A stretch of 64,000 bases of DNA from positions 992,001-1,056,000 of the forward strand of contig NZ_JALHLP010000001.1 of assembly GCF_022844465.1 (NCBI RefSeq). Direction: 5' to 3'. How positions within the stretch are numbered: the first letter of the stretch is position 1; each line of letters opens with the position of its first letter. Position numbers and translations under genes: made by a program. A model generated the notes under the pieces. The model saw only the letters and a list, made by a program, of their open reading frames with translations. It had not been told where the DNA came from and did not search any database. Below are positions 1 through 8,883 of the stretch, one piece after another. This stretch comes from Bradyrhizobium sp. (GTDB lineage Bacteria > Pseudomonadota > Alphaproteobacteria > Rhizobiales > Xanthobacteraceae).

Positions 1-1
1 G

Positions 2-568
2 GTCTGCCGGCAGACCGAACGGCGCAACTACCAGGGCAGGGTTGCGATCGGCCACGCCACCAAATTGTCGGCGCTGCCGCCGGGCCGGCTGAAGGCGGCG
101 ACGGCGCGCCTCGCCGAGTGCGGCGTGGCCGTCACCGTGCTGCCGGCGACCGATCTCTATCTGATGGGTCGCGACGCCACCCATAATTCGCCGCGCGGGC
201 TGACGGTGGCGCATCGGCTGGTCGAGAACGGCGTCGTGTGCTCGATCGCCACCAACAACGTGCTCAATCCGTTCACGCCGTTCGGTGACGCCTCGCTGCT
301 GCGGATGGCGAATTTCTACGCCAATGTCGCCCATGCCGGCATCAGCGAATTCGACGCCTGCCTCGACCTCGTGACCGAGCTGCCCGCGCGGCTGATGAAC
401 CTTGGGGATTACGGCATCGCGCCGGGCAACCCGGCCGACCTCGTCATCCTCGACACCGACAGCGGCACCAACGCGATCGCCGAACTGCCCGACATGCTGA
501 TGGGATTCAAGAACGGCCGGCAGGTGTTCGAACGGCGAAAGCCGACGCTGTTTCCCCCGGCGGGTTAG
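2..568 (+). CDS. Amidohydrolase, cytosine-deaminase type (3' part only)
   Basis: The reading frame is open from the first bases of the window, so the start and the N-terminal metal-binding half lie upstream; the TTG at 65 in the ORF track is not a real start. What remains is the C-terminal part of an amidohydrolase. It contains GRVAIGHATKLSALPP, typical of the cytosine deaminase branch, where a His on this strand is a metal ligand, followed by HNSPRGLTVAHRL. Near the C-terminus GIAPGNPADLVILD is the usual beta-sandwich closure of the fold. The family hydrolyses amino or amide bonds of cyclic substrates such as cytosine, hydantoins or creatinine-like compounds. The nearby hydantoinase and ureide genes fit a nitrogen-scavenging role. 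The substrate cannot be named from this fragment. Confidence 0.8.
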   Translation, partial: VCRQTERRNYQGRVAIGHATKLSALPPGRLKAATARLAECGVAVTVLPATDLYLMGRDATHNSPRGLTVAHRLVENGVVCSIATNNVLNPFTPFGDASLLRMANFYANVAHAGISEFDACLDLVTELPARLMNLGDYGIAPGNPADLVILDTDSGTNAIAELPDMLMGFKNGRQVFERRKPTLFPPAG

Positions 569-661
569 CCATTCCACGTCGCCGACATGCCCGGCAATTG
601 ACGCCCCCGCCGATCCGTTGTTGTACTCGGCCAACAACAACAAGTCCCGGGGCAGGAAACC

Positions 662-1882
662 ATGAAAAAGGCCACCCAGATCAGAAGCGTCGAGACGCTC
701 GCCTGCGACGCCGGCTGGCGCAACTACCACTTCGTCAAGATCATGACCGAGGACGGCCTGGTCGGCTGGAGCGAATATGACGAGGGCTTCGGCGCGCCCG
801 GCCTGACCGCGGCGATCGAGCGGCTGGCGGTGCGGGTGGTCGGCAAGAACGCGTTCCAGCACGAGCGGATCTACGCGGATTTGTTTGCGGCGACGCGGCC
901 GGCCGCCGGCGGCGTGGTGGCGCTGGCGATCGGGGCGATCGAGAACGCGCTGCTCGACGTCAAGGCCAAGGCGTTGGGCGTGCCCTGCTACGAACTGCTC
1001 GGCGGCAAGGTCCGCGACCGCATCCGGGTCTACTGGTCGCATTGCGCGACCTGGCGCATCAACCACCCCGATTATTTCAAGCCGGCCATCACCGATCTCG
1101 ACGGCGTCAAGGCGATCGGCCGCGAGGTGCGCGAGAAGGGCTTTACGGCGATGAAGACCAACATCTTCGTCTACAGCGACGGCAAGCCGCAGGGCTGGCG
1201 GCCCGGCTTCGGCACCCCGTTCGAACCCGAGATCAATGTCGACCGCACGGTGCTGCGCAATCTCTGCATGCATCTGGAGGCGATCCGCGACGGCGCCGGC
1301 CCCGACGTCGACCTGCTGCTCGACCTCAACTTCAACGCCAAGACCGAGGGCTATCTCAAGATTTTGCGGGCCATCAAGGACATGGACATGTTCTGGGTGG
1401 AGATCGACACCTTCAACCCGCAGGCGCTGGGCTACATCCGCCGCCAGAGCCCGCACCCGATCTCGTCCTGCGAGACGCTGCTGGGCCTGCGCGAGTTCCT
1501 GCCCTACTTCAATGAGCAGGCGCTGGACGTCGCGATCATCGACACGCCCTGGAACGGGGTCTGGCAATCGATGAAGATCGCCGCCGCCGCCGAGCATTTC
1601 GAGATCAACGTCGCGCCGCATAATTTCTACGGCCACCTCTGCACCATGATGAACGCGCACTTCTCGGCCGCGGTGCCGAACCTGCGCATCATGGAGACCG
1701 ACATCGACCGGCTGGCGTGGGACCACGAATTGTTCACCCATGTCCCCGACATCGTCGACGGCTACCTGGTGATGCCGGACCGGCCGGGCTGGGGCACCGA
1801 ACCCAACGAGGAAGGCCTGCGCGCCCATCCGCCGAAGAGCAAGGGCGGGCTGTTGAGCTACGGGCAGCCGGGAAAGAAGTAG
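662..1882 (+). CDS. Enolase-superfamily dehydratase (mandelate racemase/muconate lactonizing enzyme family)
   Basis: A 406-residue protein of the mandelate racemase/muconate lactonizing group. The N-terminal capping domain (about residues 1-130) includes the EDGLVGWSEYDEG segment and the ENALLDVKAKALGVP helix typical of acid-sugar dehydratases. The barrel carries LLLDLNFNAK and WVEIDTFNP, which supply acidic metal ligands, then SSCETLLG and VAPHNFYGHL near the end. The family abstracts a proton alpha to a carboxylate, usually dehydrating sugar acids, with Mg2+. ATG at 662 has AGGAAACC directly upstream. It follows the amidohydrolase by 93 bases on the same strand and may be co-transcribed. 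The substrate is not predictable; the general call is firm. Confidence 0.85.
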   Translation: MKKATQIRSVETLACDAGWRNYHFVKIMTEDGLVGWSEYDEGFGAPGLTAAIERLAVRVVGKNAFQHERIYADLFAATRPAAGGVVALAIGAIENALLDVKAKALGVPCYELLGGKVRDRIRVYWSHCATWRINHPDYFKPAITDLDGVKAIGREVREKGFTAMKTNIFVYSDGKPQGWRPGFGTPFEPEINVDRTVLRNLCMHLEAIRDGAGPDVDLLLDLNFNAKTEGYLKILRAIKDMDMFWVEIDTFNPQALGYIRRQSPHPISSCETLLGLREFLPYFNEQALDVAIIDTPWNGVWQSMKIAAAAEHFEINVAPHNFYGHLCTMMNAHFSAAVPNLRIMETDIDRLAWDHELFTHVPDIVDGYLVMPDRPGWGTEPNEEGLRAHPPKSKGGLLSYGQPGKK

Positions 1883-1894
1883 CGGTGAGACGTC

Positions 1895-1994
1895 GTCATA
1901 CCCCGCGCATGCGGGGTATCCAGTACGCTGCGGCCTATCCTCTCAGTCATTGCCGTCCCGGCGTACTGGATCGCCCGCCTTCGCGGGCGATGAC
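1895..1994. repeat. Pair of inverted REP-like palindromes
   Basis: Two hairpin units face each other. The left unit has the 22-base perfect palindrome ATACCCCGCGCATGCGGGGTAT (1898-1919) followed by CCAGTACGC. The right unit is GCGTACTGG followed by ATCGCCCGCCTTCGCGGGCGAT (1970-1991) and GATGAC. Each arm begins or ends with GTCAT/ATGAC, so the whole 100 bp is an imperfect inverted repeat of one REP unit with compensating changes in the stems. Such intergenic REP pairs are frequent in Bradyrhizobium-like genomes. The pair supplies the stop codon of the broken Sel1 gene on the minus strand. Confidence 0.8.
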
Positions 1995-2535
1995 GGCGGT
2001 CGTGGGTGGCGAAGCTGCGTCACTCCGCCCTTGCGTGACTGCCTTTCCAGATTCTCGATATGTTTGTACAGCCTCTGCAGCTCATGGGCTGCCTCGACGC
2101 TGCCCTGCTGGATCGCGTGCTTGTACCAGCGAACTGCTTCCTTCAGGTTCGGCTTAACTTCAAGCGCTCCCATTACGTAGATTCGCGCTAACGCGAGCGT
2201 GTGTATAGGTCCTGCGCCGAGTTCAACCGCCTTGAGATGATGGTCGAAGCGCCTGCGGGCTTCCTCATCGTAAGGAACATTGCCGACCCCGACATCGTAG
2301 GCGCTTCTAAGCTGCAAATGCGTTTCGACATCCAAGGGACCAAGCTGGATTCGATATCGTCGATCAACGCATGGACCTCCGATCGCGACAGGCCCGCCTC
2401 GTCGCCCATTCTCGCCAACATGACCCGGGCAGACATATCACCTTCCGCAATTGCTTGGCGGATCAAGGCGAGTGCCTCCGCATTTCGCTTCGCTATTTTG
2501 AGCTCCGTTACTTGGAGACGCCATCCTTCCTGCAT
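1943..2535 (-). pseudogene. Sel1-repeat-like small protein, frameshifted
   Basis: Two minus-strand ORFs join into one plausible protein if a single base shift near 2340-2355 is allowed. The first part starts at ATG 2535 behind a strong GGAGGAG site and runs MQEGWRLQVTELKIAKRN to about ALIDDIESS. The second part continues in another frame with DVETHLQLRSAYDVGVGN and a Sel1-like segment, LKEAVRWYKHAIQQGSVEAA. The last 25 or so residues and the stop are encoded by the REP pair, so the original C-terminus also looks altered. Sel1 repeats are helical protein-interaction modules. This may be a decayed gene or a sequencing error; function is unknown. Confidence 0.55.
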
Positions 2536-2634
2536 GCTCACTCCTCCAGTCAGCCCGTAGCCCGCATGAGCGCAGCGATATGCGGGAGTCTTAACCAAAG
2601 AATCCCGGATGTTGCTTCGGTCATGCTACAGGCT

Positions 2635-4680
2635 TCAACGCAGTTCTATATCCAGCCACCCCAGCGCGTTGACCGTGACGCGGTCGCCGGCGTCGACCAG
2701 TACCGTCGTGGTTTCGGCTTCGATGATCGCGGGACCAGCCAGCGTCTGGCCCGGCCGCAAGTCATCGAGGGCGTAGACCGGCAGCTCGCGCCAGCCGCCG
2801 AGGAAGGCTTGCCGCCTGCCGCGCGGCACGCAAGCCTGCGACGACGGTGCGGGTTTCATATCGGAATCCAGCCGCGGCACCTTGCCGACCGCTGCGACGC
2901 GGGCGTTGACGAAGACGACTTCCTGGCCGGGCGAGGCGTAGGTGTAGAGTTCCTCGTGCCTGGCGTGAAAGTGGTGCTCGATCCGGTCCACCAGATCGGC
3001 CGCGTTCCAGTCGAGGCCATCCAGCGACACGTCGATCTCGAAGATCTGCTCGCCGTAGCGCATCTCGGCGGAGCGCTCGATCGCAATCGGCCCCTTGAAC
3101 CACGAGCGCAGCCGGCCGGCGGCCTGCTGCTCCAGTTGCGAGAACAGCCCGCGCACTTCCCCGGCGGTGATACGCGCGCCGGCGCCGTAATGCGTGCGGC
3201 TGACTTCGTAGCGGAGATCGCTGGTCAGCATGCCCCACGCCGACAAGACCGAGGCCACGGTCGGCACGATGATGCGCCTGATTTCGAGCTCGCGCGCCAC
3301 TTCGGCGGCGTGCAGGCCGGCCGCGCCGCCGAAACTCAAGAGCGCGAATTTTCGGGGATCGACGCCGCGGCGCAGCGTCATCAGGCGGATGCCGTCGGCC
3401 ATGTTCAAATTGATCATGCGGCAAATGCCGGCGGCGGCCTCGATGCGCGACAGCGACATTGCATCGGCAACGCGGTCGATCGCGGCTTCCGCGGCGGCGC
3501 GATCGAGCGGGCGCCTGCCGCCCATGAAGGCGGCGGCGTCGAGATAGCCGAGCACGACATTGGCGTCGGTGACGGTCGCGGCCTGCCCGCCATTGCCGTA
3601 GCAGGCCGGGCCCGGCACCGCGCCCGCGCTTTCCGGCCCCACCCGCAATGTGCGGCCGGCATCGACGCTGGCGATCGAGCCGCCGCCGGCCGCAATGCTG
3701 GCGATATCGAGGCTGCGCAGCGCGATGCGCTGGCCGGCCAGCATGCCGTCGGCGGACAGCGACGCCTGCCCGCCCGAGATCAGCGAGATGTCGGTCGAGG
3801 TGCCGCCCATGTCGAACGGCACCAGATCGGGAATCCCGACCAGTTCGGCGCAGCGCCGGCCGCCGGACATGCCGCCCGCAGGTCCTGACAGCACGGTGCC
3901 GGCGGCAAGCCGCGCGGCTTCCTCGACCGGCGCCATACCGCCATGCGACAGCACGACGAACAGGCTGCCCCTGAAACCGGCCTCGCCGAGCCGCGTCTCG
4001 AGGTTGGTCAGATAGCGCCGCACGACCGGCTCGACACAGGCGTTCACGATCGTGGTCGAGACGCGCTCATATTCCTTGATCTGCGGCAGCACGTCGCTGG
4101 AGCGCGAAATGCTGACGCCGGGCAGCGCCTGTGCCAGCCGGGCGACAGCGGCGAGTTCGTGAACGGGATCGAGATAGGAATGCAGGAAGCACACCGCCAC
4201 CGAGGTCGCGCCTGATTTCTCGATGCCGGCAATGGCGTCGTCGAGCGAGCCCGGGTCCAGCGGGATCAGAACCTCGCCATCGGCCTTGAGCCGCTCCCTG
4301 ACGCCGAAGCGCCGTTCGCGCGGCACCAGCGGCTCCGGCGGCGGCGAGCGCAGATCGTAGCGGTCGGGTTTCAGCCCCTCGCGCATCTCGATGACGTCGC
4401 GATGGCCTGCGGTGGTCAGCAGCGCTACTTTGGCGCCCTTGCGCTCCAAGAGCGCGTTGGTTGCGACCGTGGTGCCATGCACGAGTCGATCGGTGGCGGC
4501 AAGCATGGCCGCGCGCGTGACGTTGAGTCGCCGCGCCAGCTCATCCAGCCCCGCCATCACGCCGATGGATTGATCCGCCGGGGTGGACGGCGATTTCGCG
4601 AACACCGTCCGCCCGGCCTCGTCGGTGGCGACGAGGTCGGTGTAGGTGCCGCCGACGTCAACGCCGATCCTGAACATCAT
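2635..4680 (-). CDS. hyuA: Hydantoinase/oxoprolinase family protein, A subunit
   Basis: A 681-residue HyuA-type subunit. The ATP-dependent hydantoinase/5-oxoprolinase/acetone carboxylase family opens or carboxylates small rings and ketones in partnership with a B subunit. The N-terminus has the actin-like phosphate loop FRIGVDVGGTYTDLV, then HGTTVATNALLERKGAKVAL, and a second nucleotide-binding element DMGGTSTDISLI near residue 280. The ORF track begins at 4803, but the conserved N-terminus starts at ATG 4680, which overlaps the hyuB stop in an ATGA junction and implies translational coupling. Length is normal for the family. Substrate is not certain: hydantoin, 5-oxoproline or a related cyclic amide are all possible. 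Confidence 0.88.
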   Translation of the reverse strand: MMFRIGVDVGGTYTDLVATDEAGRTVFAKSPSTPADQSIGVMAGLDELARRLNVTRAAMLAATDRLVHGTTVATNALLERKGAKVALLTTAGHRDVIEMREGLKPDRYDLRSPPPEPLVPRERRFGVRERLKADGEVLIPLDPGSLDDAIAGIEKSGATSVAVCFLHSYLDPVHELAAVARLAQALPGVSISRSSDVLPQIKEYERVSTTIVNACVEPVVRRYLTNLETRLGEAGFRGSLFVVLSHGGMAPVEEAARLAAGTVLSGPAGGMSGGRRCAELVGIPDLVPFDMGGTSTDISLISGGQASLSADGMLAGQRIALRSLDIASIAAGGGSIASVDAGRTLRVGPESAGAVPGPACYGNGGQAATVTDANVVLGYLDAAAFMGGRRPLDRAAAEAAIDRVADAMSLSRIEAAAGICRMINLNMADGIRLMTLRRGVDPRKFALLSFGGAAGLHAAEVARELEIRRIIVPTVASVLSAWGMLTSDLRYEVSRTHYGAGARITAGEVRGLFSQLEQQAAGRLRSWFKGPIAIERSAEMRYGEQIFEIDVSLDGLDWNAADLVDRIEHHFHARHEELYTYASPGQEVVFVNARVAAVGKVPRLDSDMKPAPSSQACVPRGRRQAFLGGWRELPVYALDDLRPGQTLAGPAIIEAETTTVLVDAGDRVTVNALGWLDIELR

Positions 4681-6344
4681 TCGGAAAGCCGCTCCGCCGC
4701 TGCATCGATCAGGCCCTGCTCGCGGTCGCGGCGGCGCGCCTGCTCCGATCGCTTCGCCGGCGGCCCCCAGCCGCCGCCGCCGGACGAGCGGATCTCCAGG
4801 CAATCGCCGGGGCGCAGCTCGATGCCGACTTCCTTGGTGCGGAGCACGCGCGGCGCCCGGCCTTCGGACAGCAGACGGTAATGATGCGGCTTGCCGTCCT
4901 CGCCGCCGAGCATGCCGCAGGGACCGTGGCGGGCGCCGTCGCCCGCGGTGTTGCCCTTGGCAGGCTTCTCGGTTTCCAGCACCAGATCGAGCGCGACCCC
5001 GAGGCCACCGCGAAACTGGCCGTCGCCGCCGGAGCCGGCGCGGAATTCATGGTGGCGGAAATGCAGTGGAAAGCGCGCTTCGGCGACTTCGAGGCTGCCG
5101 AATTTGAGCCCGCCGACCGAATGCCACTCGCCGATCGACGACCAGCCGTCGCCGCCCGACGACGCGCCGCCGCCGGGGCGCGCCTGGAACAAGTGCCAGA
5201 TGAAATTCCTGCCGGTGCGCGGATCCTCGCCCTGGATCGCGATCCGGAACCTTCGGCTCCAGCCGGCCATCGCGCGCTCCGGGCACGACGCCGACAACGC
5301 CTTGACGATCGCCTCGACGATCTCGTTGGAGGGATGGCTGGTGCACAGCGTCACCGGCCGGCCCGGATCGGCCCACACCACCGTCCCCTGTCGGGCGATC
5401 ACCTTCAGCGGGCGCAGCGCGCCGCTGTTCTTGGGAATCTCGGCGTCGATCAGATAGGCAAACGCCATCGCCACCGCCGCCTGCATGTTGGCGTGCGAGG
5501 AATTGACGAAACTGGTCGATTGCGGATCGGATTGGGACAAATCGACTTCGACGTCGCTGCCGTTCTTGGTCACCTTGGCGGCGATGCGAATGTCGCTGCG
5601 GCCATGGCCGTCGTCGTCGAGAAACGCCTCGCCGTGGAACACGCCGTCCTTCCAGGTCGAAACCACGGCGCGGGTCTGCTGCTCGGTGGCATCGAGGATC
5701 GCCTCCATGGCGGCTTCGACCACCGGTGCGCCGAACTCGGAAAACAGCCGCGCCAGCCGCCGCTCGCCGAGTTGCGCGGCCCCCAGCATCGCGGCGAGGT
5801 CGCCGCGAAATTCGCGGGGGTTGCGGATGTTCAGCGCCAGCAGGTCGAGCAGGTCGTCGCGCAGCTTCCCCGCTTCATACAGCTTGATCGGCGGGACGCG
5901 CAGCCCCTCCTGGTAGATCTCGGTGGCAGCGGGATTGTAGGCGCCATGGGTGGCGCCGCCGATATCGCTCTGGTGCGCGCGGACGATGGTCCAGAGCAGC
6001 CGCCGCCCGCCGGCGAACACCGGCACGAAGGCAGTGAGATCGGGCAGATGGCTGCCGCCATGATAGGGATCGTTGAGCAGGATGACATCGCCCGGCGCGA
6101 CGTCCTTGAAGCGTTGCTCGACCGCCAGCGTCGCCCAGGGCAGCGCGCCGACGTGAACCGGGAGGTGATCGGCCTGCGCGATCAGGCGCCCGCCGGTGTC
6201 GCAGATCGCCAGCGAGAAATCGCGGCTGGAATTGAGGATTTGCGAGTAGGAGGTGCGAAGCATCGCCTCGCCCATTTCCTTGACGATCGAACTCAGCCGG
6301 TGCTGGACGACGGAACGCGTGATGGGATCGACCGTGGCAGACAT
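4677..6344 (-). CDS. hyuB: Hydantoinase/oxoprolinase family protein, B subunit
   Basis: A 555-residue HyuB-type subunit that pairs with HyuA. Diagnostic stretches are the N-terminal DPITRSVVQHRLSSIVKEMG and LRTSYSQILNSSRDFSLAI, the central ILLNDPYHGGSHLPDLTAF, and a glycine-rich C-terminal region ending GDCLEIRSSGGGGWGPPAKR, all usual in this family. ATG at 6344 is preceded by GGGTAAGA. It is the first gene of the hyuB-hyuA pair, and its TGA overlaps the hyuA ATG. The repeat at 6381-6474 lies just upstream. It probably acts in the cytoplasm on a cyclic amide; the exact substrate is not visible. Confidence 0.88.
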   Translation of the reverse strand: MSATVDPITRSVVQHRLSSIVKEMGEAMLRTSYSQILNSSRDFSLAICDTGGRLIAQADHLPVHVGALPWATLAVEQRFKDVAPGDVILLNDPYHGGSHLPDLTAFVPVFAGGRRLLWTIVRAHQSDIGGATHGAYNPAATEIYQEGLRVPPIKLYEAGKLRDDLLDLLALNIRNPREFRGDLAAMLGAAQLGERRLARLFSEFGAPVVEAAMEAILDATEQQTRAVVSTWKDGVFHGEAFLDDDGHGRSDIRIAAKVTKNGSDVEVDLSQSDPQSTSFVNSSHANMQAAVAMAFAYLIDAEIPKNSGALRPLKVIARQGTVVWADPGRPVTLCTSHPSNEIVEAIVKALSASCPERAMAGWSRRFRIAIQGEDPRTGRNFIWHLFQARPGGGASSGGDGWSSIGEWHSVGGLKFGSLEVAEARFPLHFRHHEFRAGSGGDGQFRGGLGVALDLVLETEKPAKGNTAGDGARHGPCGMLGGEDGKPHHYRLLSEGRAPRVLRTKEVGIELRPGDCLEIRSSGGGGWGPPAKRSEQARRRDREQGLIDAAAERLSE

Positions 6345-6380
6345 TCTTACCCGTTATTCTCAGCTAGTTTGGCAGCGGAG

Positions 6381-6474
6381 CGTAGGATGGGTTGAGCCCT
6401 TGCGGAACCCATCACTATCACGAGCCGCAATCGATTTGTATGATGGGTATCGCTTACGCTCCACCCATCCTACG
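6381..6474. repeat. Nested inverted-repeat element
   Basis: The outer arms CGTAGGATGGGT (6381-6392) and ACCCATCCTACG (6463-6474) are perfect complements. Inner arms GCGGAACCCATCA (6402-6414) and TGATGGGTATCGC (6441-6453) pair at 11 of 13 positions. The element fills the gap between hyuB and the aminotransferase gene and could fold into a long hairpin in RNA. It resembles small dispersed intergenic repeats of Bradyrhizobium rather than a coding element. Confidence 0.75.
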
Positions 6475-6484
6475 TTACGCAGCA

Positions 6485-7801
6485 TCACAGCGTGCTTGCG
6501 ACTTCGCCAAGCGCGCCCGACGCCGCCTCGATGATCGCATCTATATCGGCATCCGTCATCGGGGTCGACAACGCCATCAAGCCGTTGCCCGCCGCCAGCA
6601 CGCCGCGATTGAGCAGCGCGCGGGCGAAAACCGTCTGCCGTCGCGTTTCCTCCTCGCTCAGCCAGGCCGAGCGATAGTCGCGAATCTCGCGGTCGGCGAA
6701 ATGAATCTTGAGCAGCGAACCGAGCCCGACCGTGCCGCCGGGCACGCGGTGCCGGCGGAACGCGGCGTCGATGCCGGCGCGCACGGCCGCGCCCATCGCA
6801 TCGAGGCGCGCGAAGGCAGCATCGTCAAGCAGCTTCATCCCGGCCAGCCCTGCGCGCATCGTCACCGGATTGGCGGAGAAAGTGCCGCCATGCGGCAGCG
6901 CCGGCTTGCCGGCGCGCGGATCGAACACCGCCATGACGTCCCTGTGGCCGCCGATCGCGCCGACCGGAAAGCCGCCGCCGATGATCTTGCCGAGCGCGGT
7001 CAGGTCCGGATCGATGTCCCAGATGCCCTGCGCGCCGCGATAGCCCAGGCGAAAGGTGATGACCTCGTCGAACACAAGCAACGCGCCGACCTCGCGCGTG
7101 ACTTTTCGGAGCGCCTCCAGATAGGCGCGGTCGGCCGGCGCGAGGCCAGCGCGGTTTGGCATGGGATCGACCAGCACGCAGGCAAGCTCCCGCCCATGCT
7201 CGCGGATCAGGCTGACGGCGGCCTCGGGGTCGTTGAAGGGAATGGTGACGACATCGGCCAGCACATTGTCAGGCGTGCCCTTCGCATAGGCGATCGAGAC
7301 CGGCGTATTGCGGCCCCAGGCTTGCGGCGTCGGATCGAGGCTGACCTCGGCATAATCATAGGAGCCGTGATAGGCGCCCTCGCATTTGGCGATCTTGGGG
7401 CGGCCGGTATGCGCCCGCGCCGCCTTCAGCGCCATCATCACCGCCTCGGTGCCGGAATTTGCAAACCGCACCTGATCGACCGACGGCAGCCGCGCCACCA
7501 GCAGTTCGGCCAGATCGACCTCGGATTCGGTTGGAAGCCCGAACGCGGTGCCCAGCGCCAGCTGCGCGGTTACTGCCGCCATGAGCGCGGGATGGGCGTG
7601 GCCGTGGATCTGGGATGTGAAGTTGTTGATGCAATCTATGAAGACGTTGCCGTCGATATCCCAGACCCGGCAGCCCTCGCCACGGGCGGCGTAGATCGGA
7701 TACGGCTTCATGAAAATGGTGGTACGGCTGTTGCCGCCGGGCAGGCTCGCCAGCGCCCGGTCGTACATTTTCTGCGACGAGGAATTTGAATCCGGGTACA
7801 T
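6485..7801 (-). CDS. Class III aminotransferase (glutamate-1-semialdehyde aminomutase-like)
   Basis: A 438-residue PLP enzyme of the class III aminotransferase family. It has FANSGTEAVMMALKAAR (cofactor phosphate binding), CEGAYHGSYD, the cofactor-contacting VFDEVITFRLG and the Schiff-base lysine motif ALGKIIGGGFPVGA. The opening LPGGNSRTT and the overall layout resemble glutamate-1-semialdehyde aminomutase, but catabolic relatives near hydantoinase and amine genes usually act on beta- or omega-amino acids. The ORF track starts at 7858; ATG 7801 is preferred because GGAAGGA sits six bases upstream and the family N-terminus begins there. It is divergent from the SDR gene. The role as a catabolic transaminase is inferred. 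Confidence 0.85.
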   Translation of the reverse strand: MYPDSNSSSQKMYDRALASLPGGNSRTTIFMKPYPIYAARGEGCRVWDIDGNVFIDCINNFTSQIHGHAHPALMAAVTAQLALGTAFGLPTESEVDLAELLVARLPSVDQVRFANSGTEAVMMALKAARAHTGRPKIAKCEGAYHGSYDYAEVSLDPTPQAWGRNTPVSIAYAKGTPDNVLADVVTIPFNDPEAAVSLIREHGRELACVLVDPMPNRAGLAPADRAYLEALRKVTREVGALLVFDEVITFRLGYRGAQGIWDIDPDLTALGKIIGGGFPVGAIGGHRDVMAVFDPRAGKPALPHGGTFSANPVTMRAGLAGMKLLDDAAFARLDAMGAAVRAGIDAAFRRHRVPGGTVGLGSLLKIHFADREIRDYRSAWLSEEETRRQTVFARALLNRGVLAAGNGLMALSTPMTDADIDAIIEAASGALGEVASTL

Positions 7802-7963
7802 GGGTTTTCCTTCCTGCGCCAACCCTACAATAAAGGACGCGACGATCTCCGCAATCATGACGGCGGCTTGATCATGCCGGCAAGCAGAACCATGATGCCC
7901 CGCCGGCCGGCCTCCGCTTCAGCCGGTCCAGCGGCCATCAAGACCGCGACCGGGAGTACAGCC

Positions 7964-8743
7964 ATGGATATCACGATGAAAGATCGCGTTGCCGCCATCA
8001 CCGGCGGCAGCAAGGGCCTTGGCCTGGCGATGGCGCGGCGATTTGCCGCCTCGGGCGCAAGGGTGGCGATCCTGGCGCGCGGCGCCGACGACCTCAAGGC
8101 GGCGCGGGAGTTGCTCGCCAAGGATGGCCTCAAGGTGCGCGACTATGTCTGCGACGTCTCCAAGGCGGCCGACATCGCCAGGGCGCACGACAAGATCACT
8201 GCCGATCTCGGCGGAATCGACATCCTCGTCAACAACGCCGGCACGGCGCGGACGATGGCATTCGAGGCCATCAGCGACGAGGCCTGGCAGGAAGATCTCG
8301 ACCTCAAGCTGTTTGCCGCGATCCGCTTCTCCAGGCTGGTCTGGCCGGGCATGAAGGCGCGCAAATGGGGCCGCATCATCAACGTGCTCAACACCTTCGC
8401 GAAGGCGCCGGCCGCATCATCGGCGCCGACCTCGGTCTCGCGCGCGGCCGGCATGGCGCTGACCAAGGTGATGGCGAACGAAGGCGGCGAGCACAACATC
8501 CTGGTCAACGCCATGCTGGTCGGCCTGATCATGAGCGATCAATGGGTCAAGCGGCACGCCGCGCAGGCGCCAGACATGGATTTCGAGGTCTTTGCGAAAA
8601 ACCTGGCCAAGGGCACGCCGCTCGGCCGCATCGGGACGTCGGAGGAATTCGCCAATCTGGCGTGTTTCCTCGCCTCCGATCAGGGATCCTACATCACCGG
8701 CACCGCCATCAACGTCGATGGCGGCCGTTCGCCTGTGGTGTAG
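7964..8743 (+). CDS. SDR-family protein lacking the canonical catalytic tetrad
   Basis: A 259-residue short-chain dehydrogenase/reductase. The nucleotide site TGGSKGLG (residues 13-20), CDVS, and NNAG (90-93) are present, as is the C-terminal GTAINVDGGRSP. The usual Ser and YxxxK catalytic residues are not: the aligned stretch reads SSAPTSVSRAAG, with Thr156 and Arg160 where Tyr and Lys are expected, and INVLNTF where a Ser is usual. It probably binds NAD(P)H but may use another chemistry or be non-catalytic. ATG 7964 has GGGAG upstream; the ORF-track start at 7868 lies in the divergent promoter region. Neighbour genes suggest amino-acid or amine catabolism. Confidence 0.85.
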   Translation: MDITMKDRVAAITGGSKGLGLAMARRFAASGARVAILARGADDLKAARELLAKDGLKVRDYVCDVSKAADIARAHDKITADLGGIDILVNNAGTARTMAFEAISDEAWQEDLDLKLFAAIRFSRLVWPGMKARKWGRIINVLNTFAKAPAASSAPTSVSRAAGMALTKVMANEGGEHNILVNAMLVGLIMSDQWVKRHAAQAPDMDFEVFAKNLAKGTPLGRIGTSEEFANLACFLASDQGSYITGTAINVDGGRSPVV

Positions 8744-8767
8744 CGCATTGTCAGGGACAGTGCCTAC

Positions 8768-8808
8768 ACCCTTCGAGACGACCGCTTCGCGGTCGCCTCA
8801 GGATGAGG
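8768..8808. repeat. REP-like palindrome
   Basis: The segment reads CACCCTTCGAGACGACCGCT and continues TCGCGGTCGCCTCAGGATGAGG. The core CGACCGCTTCGCGGTCG (8779-8795) is a hairpin with a TTC-centred loop, and CCTCAGGATGAGG is a second small palindrome. This is the general form of a widespread alphaproteobacterial intergenic repeat; it is unlike the REP pair at 1895-1994. Confidence 0.65.
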
Positions 8809-8845
8809 TCAACCTTCGTTCCTCATGGTGAACTCAGTGCCGCCG

Positions 8846-8872
8846 AAAAAAGGCCCCCGTCACCGGAGGCCT
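8846..8872 (-). terminator. Intrinsic terminator of the HU gene
   Basis: On the minus strand, GGCCTCC-GGTGAC-GGGGGCC forms a 7-bp stem (one G-T pair) followed directly by TTTTTT. It lies 12 bases past the HU stop codon, the usual geometry for a Rho-independent terminator. Confidence 0.8.
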
Positions 8873-8883
8873 CTTGGCGTTTC

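Noticed and set aside
2371-3888. 505-codon plus-strand ORF
   Set aside because: It lies antisense to hyuA, is Arg/Ala/Gly/His-rich and low in hydrophobic pattern, and has no family features; it is a GC-rich shadow.
4881-6395. 504-codon plus-strand ORF opposite hyuB
   Set aside because: Shadow of hyuB; composition is typical of reverse-frame GC-rich translation.
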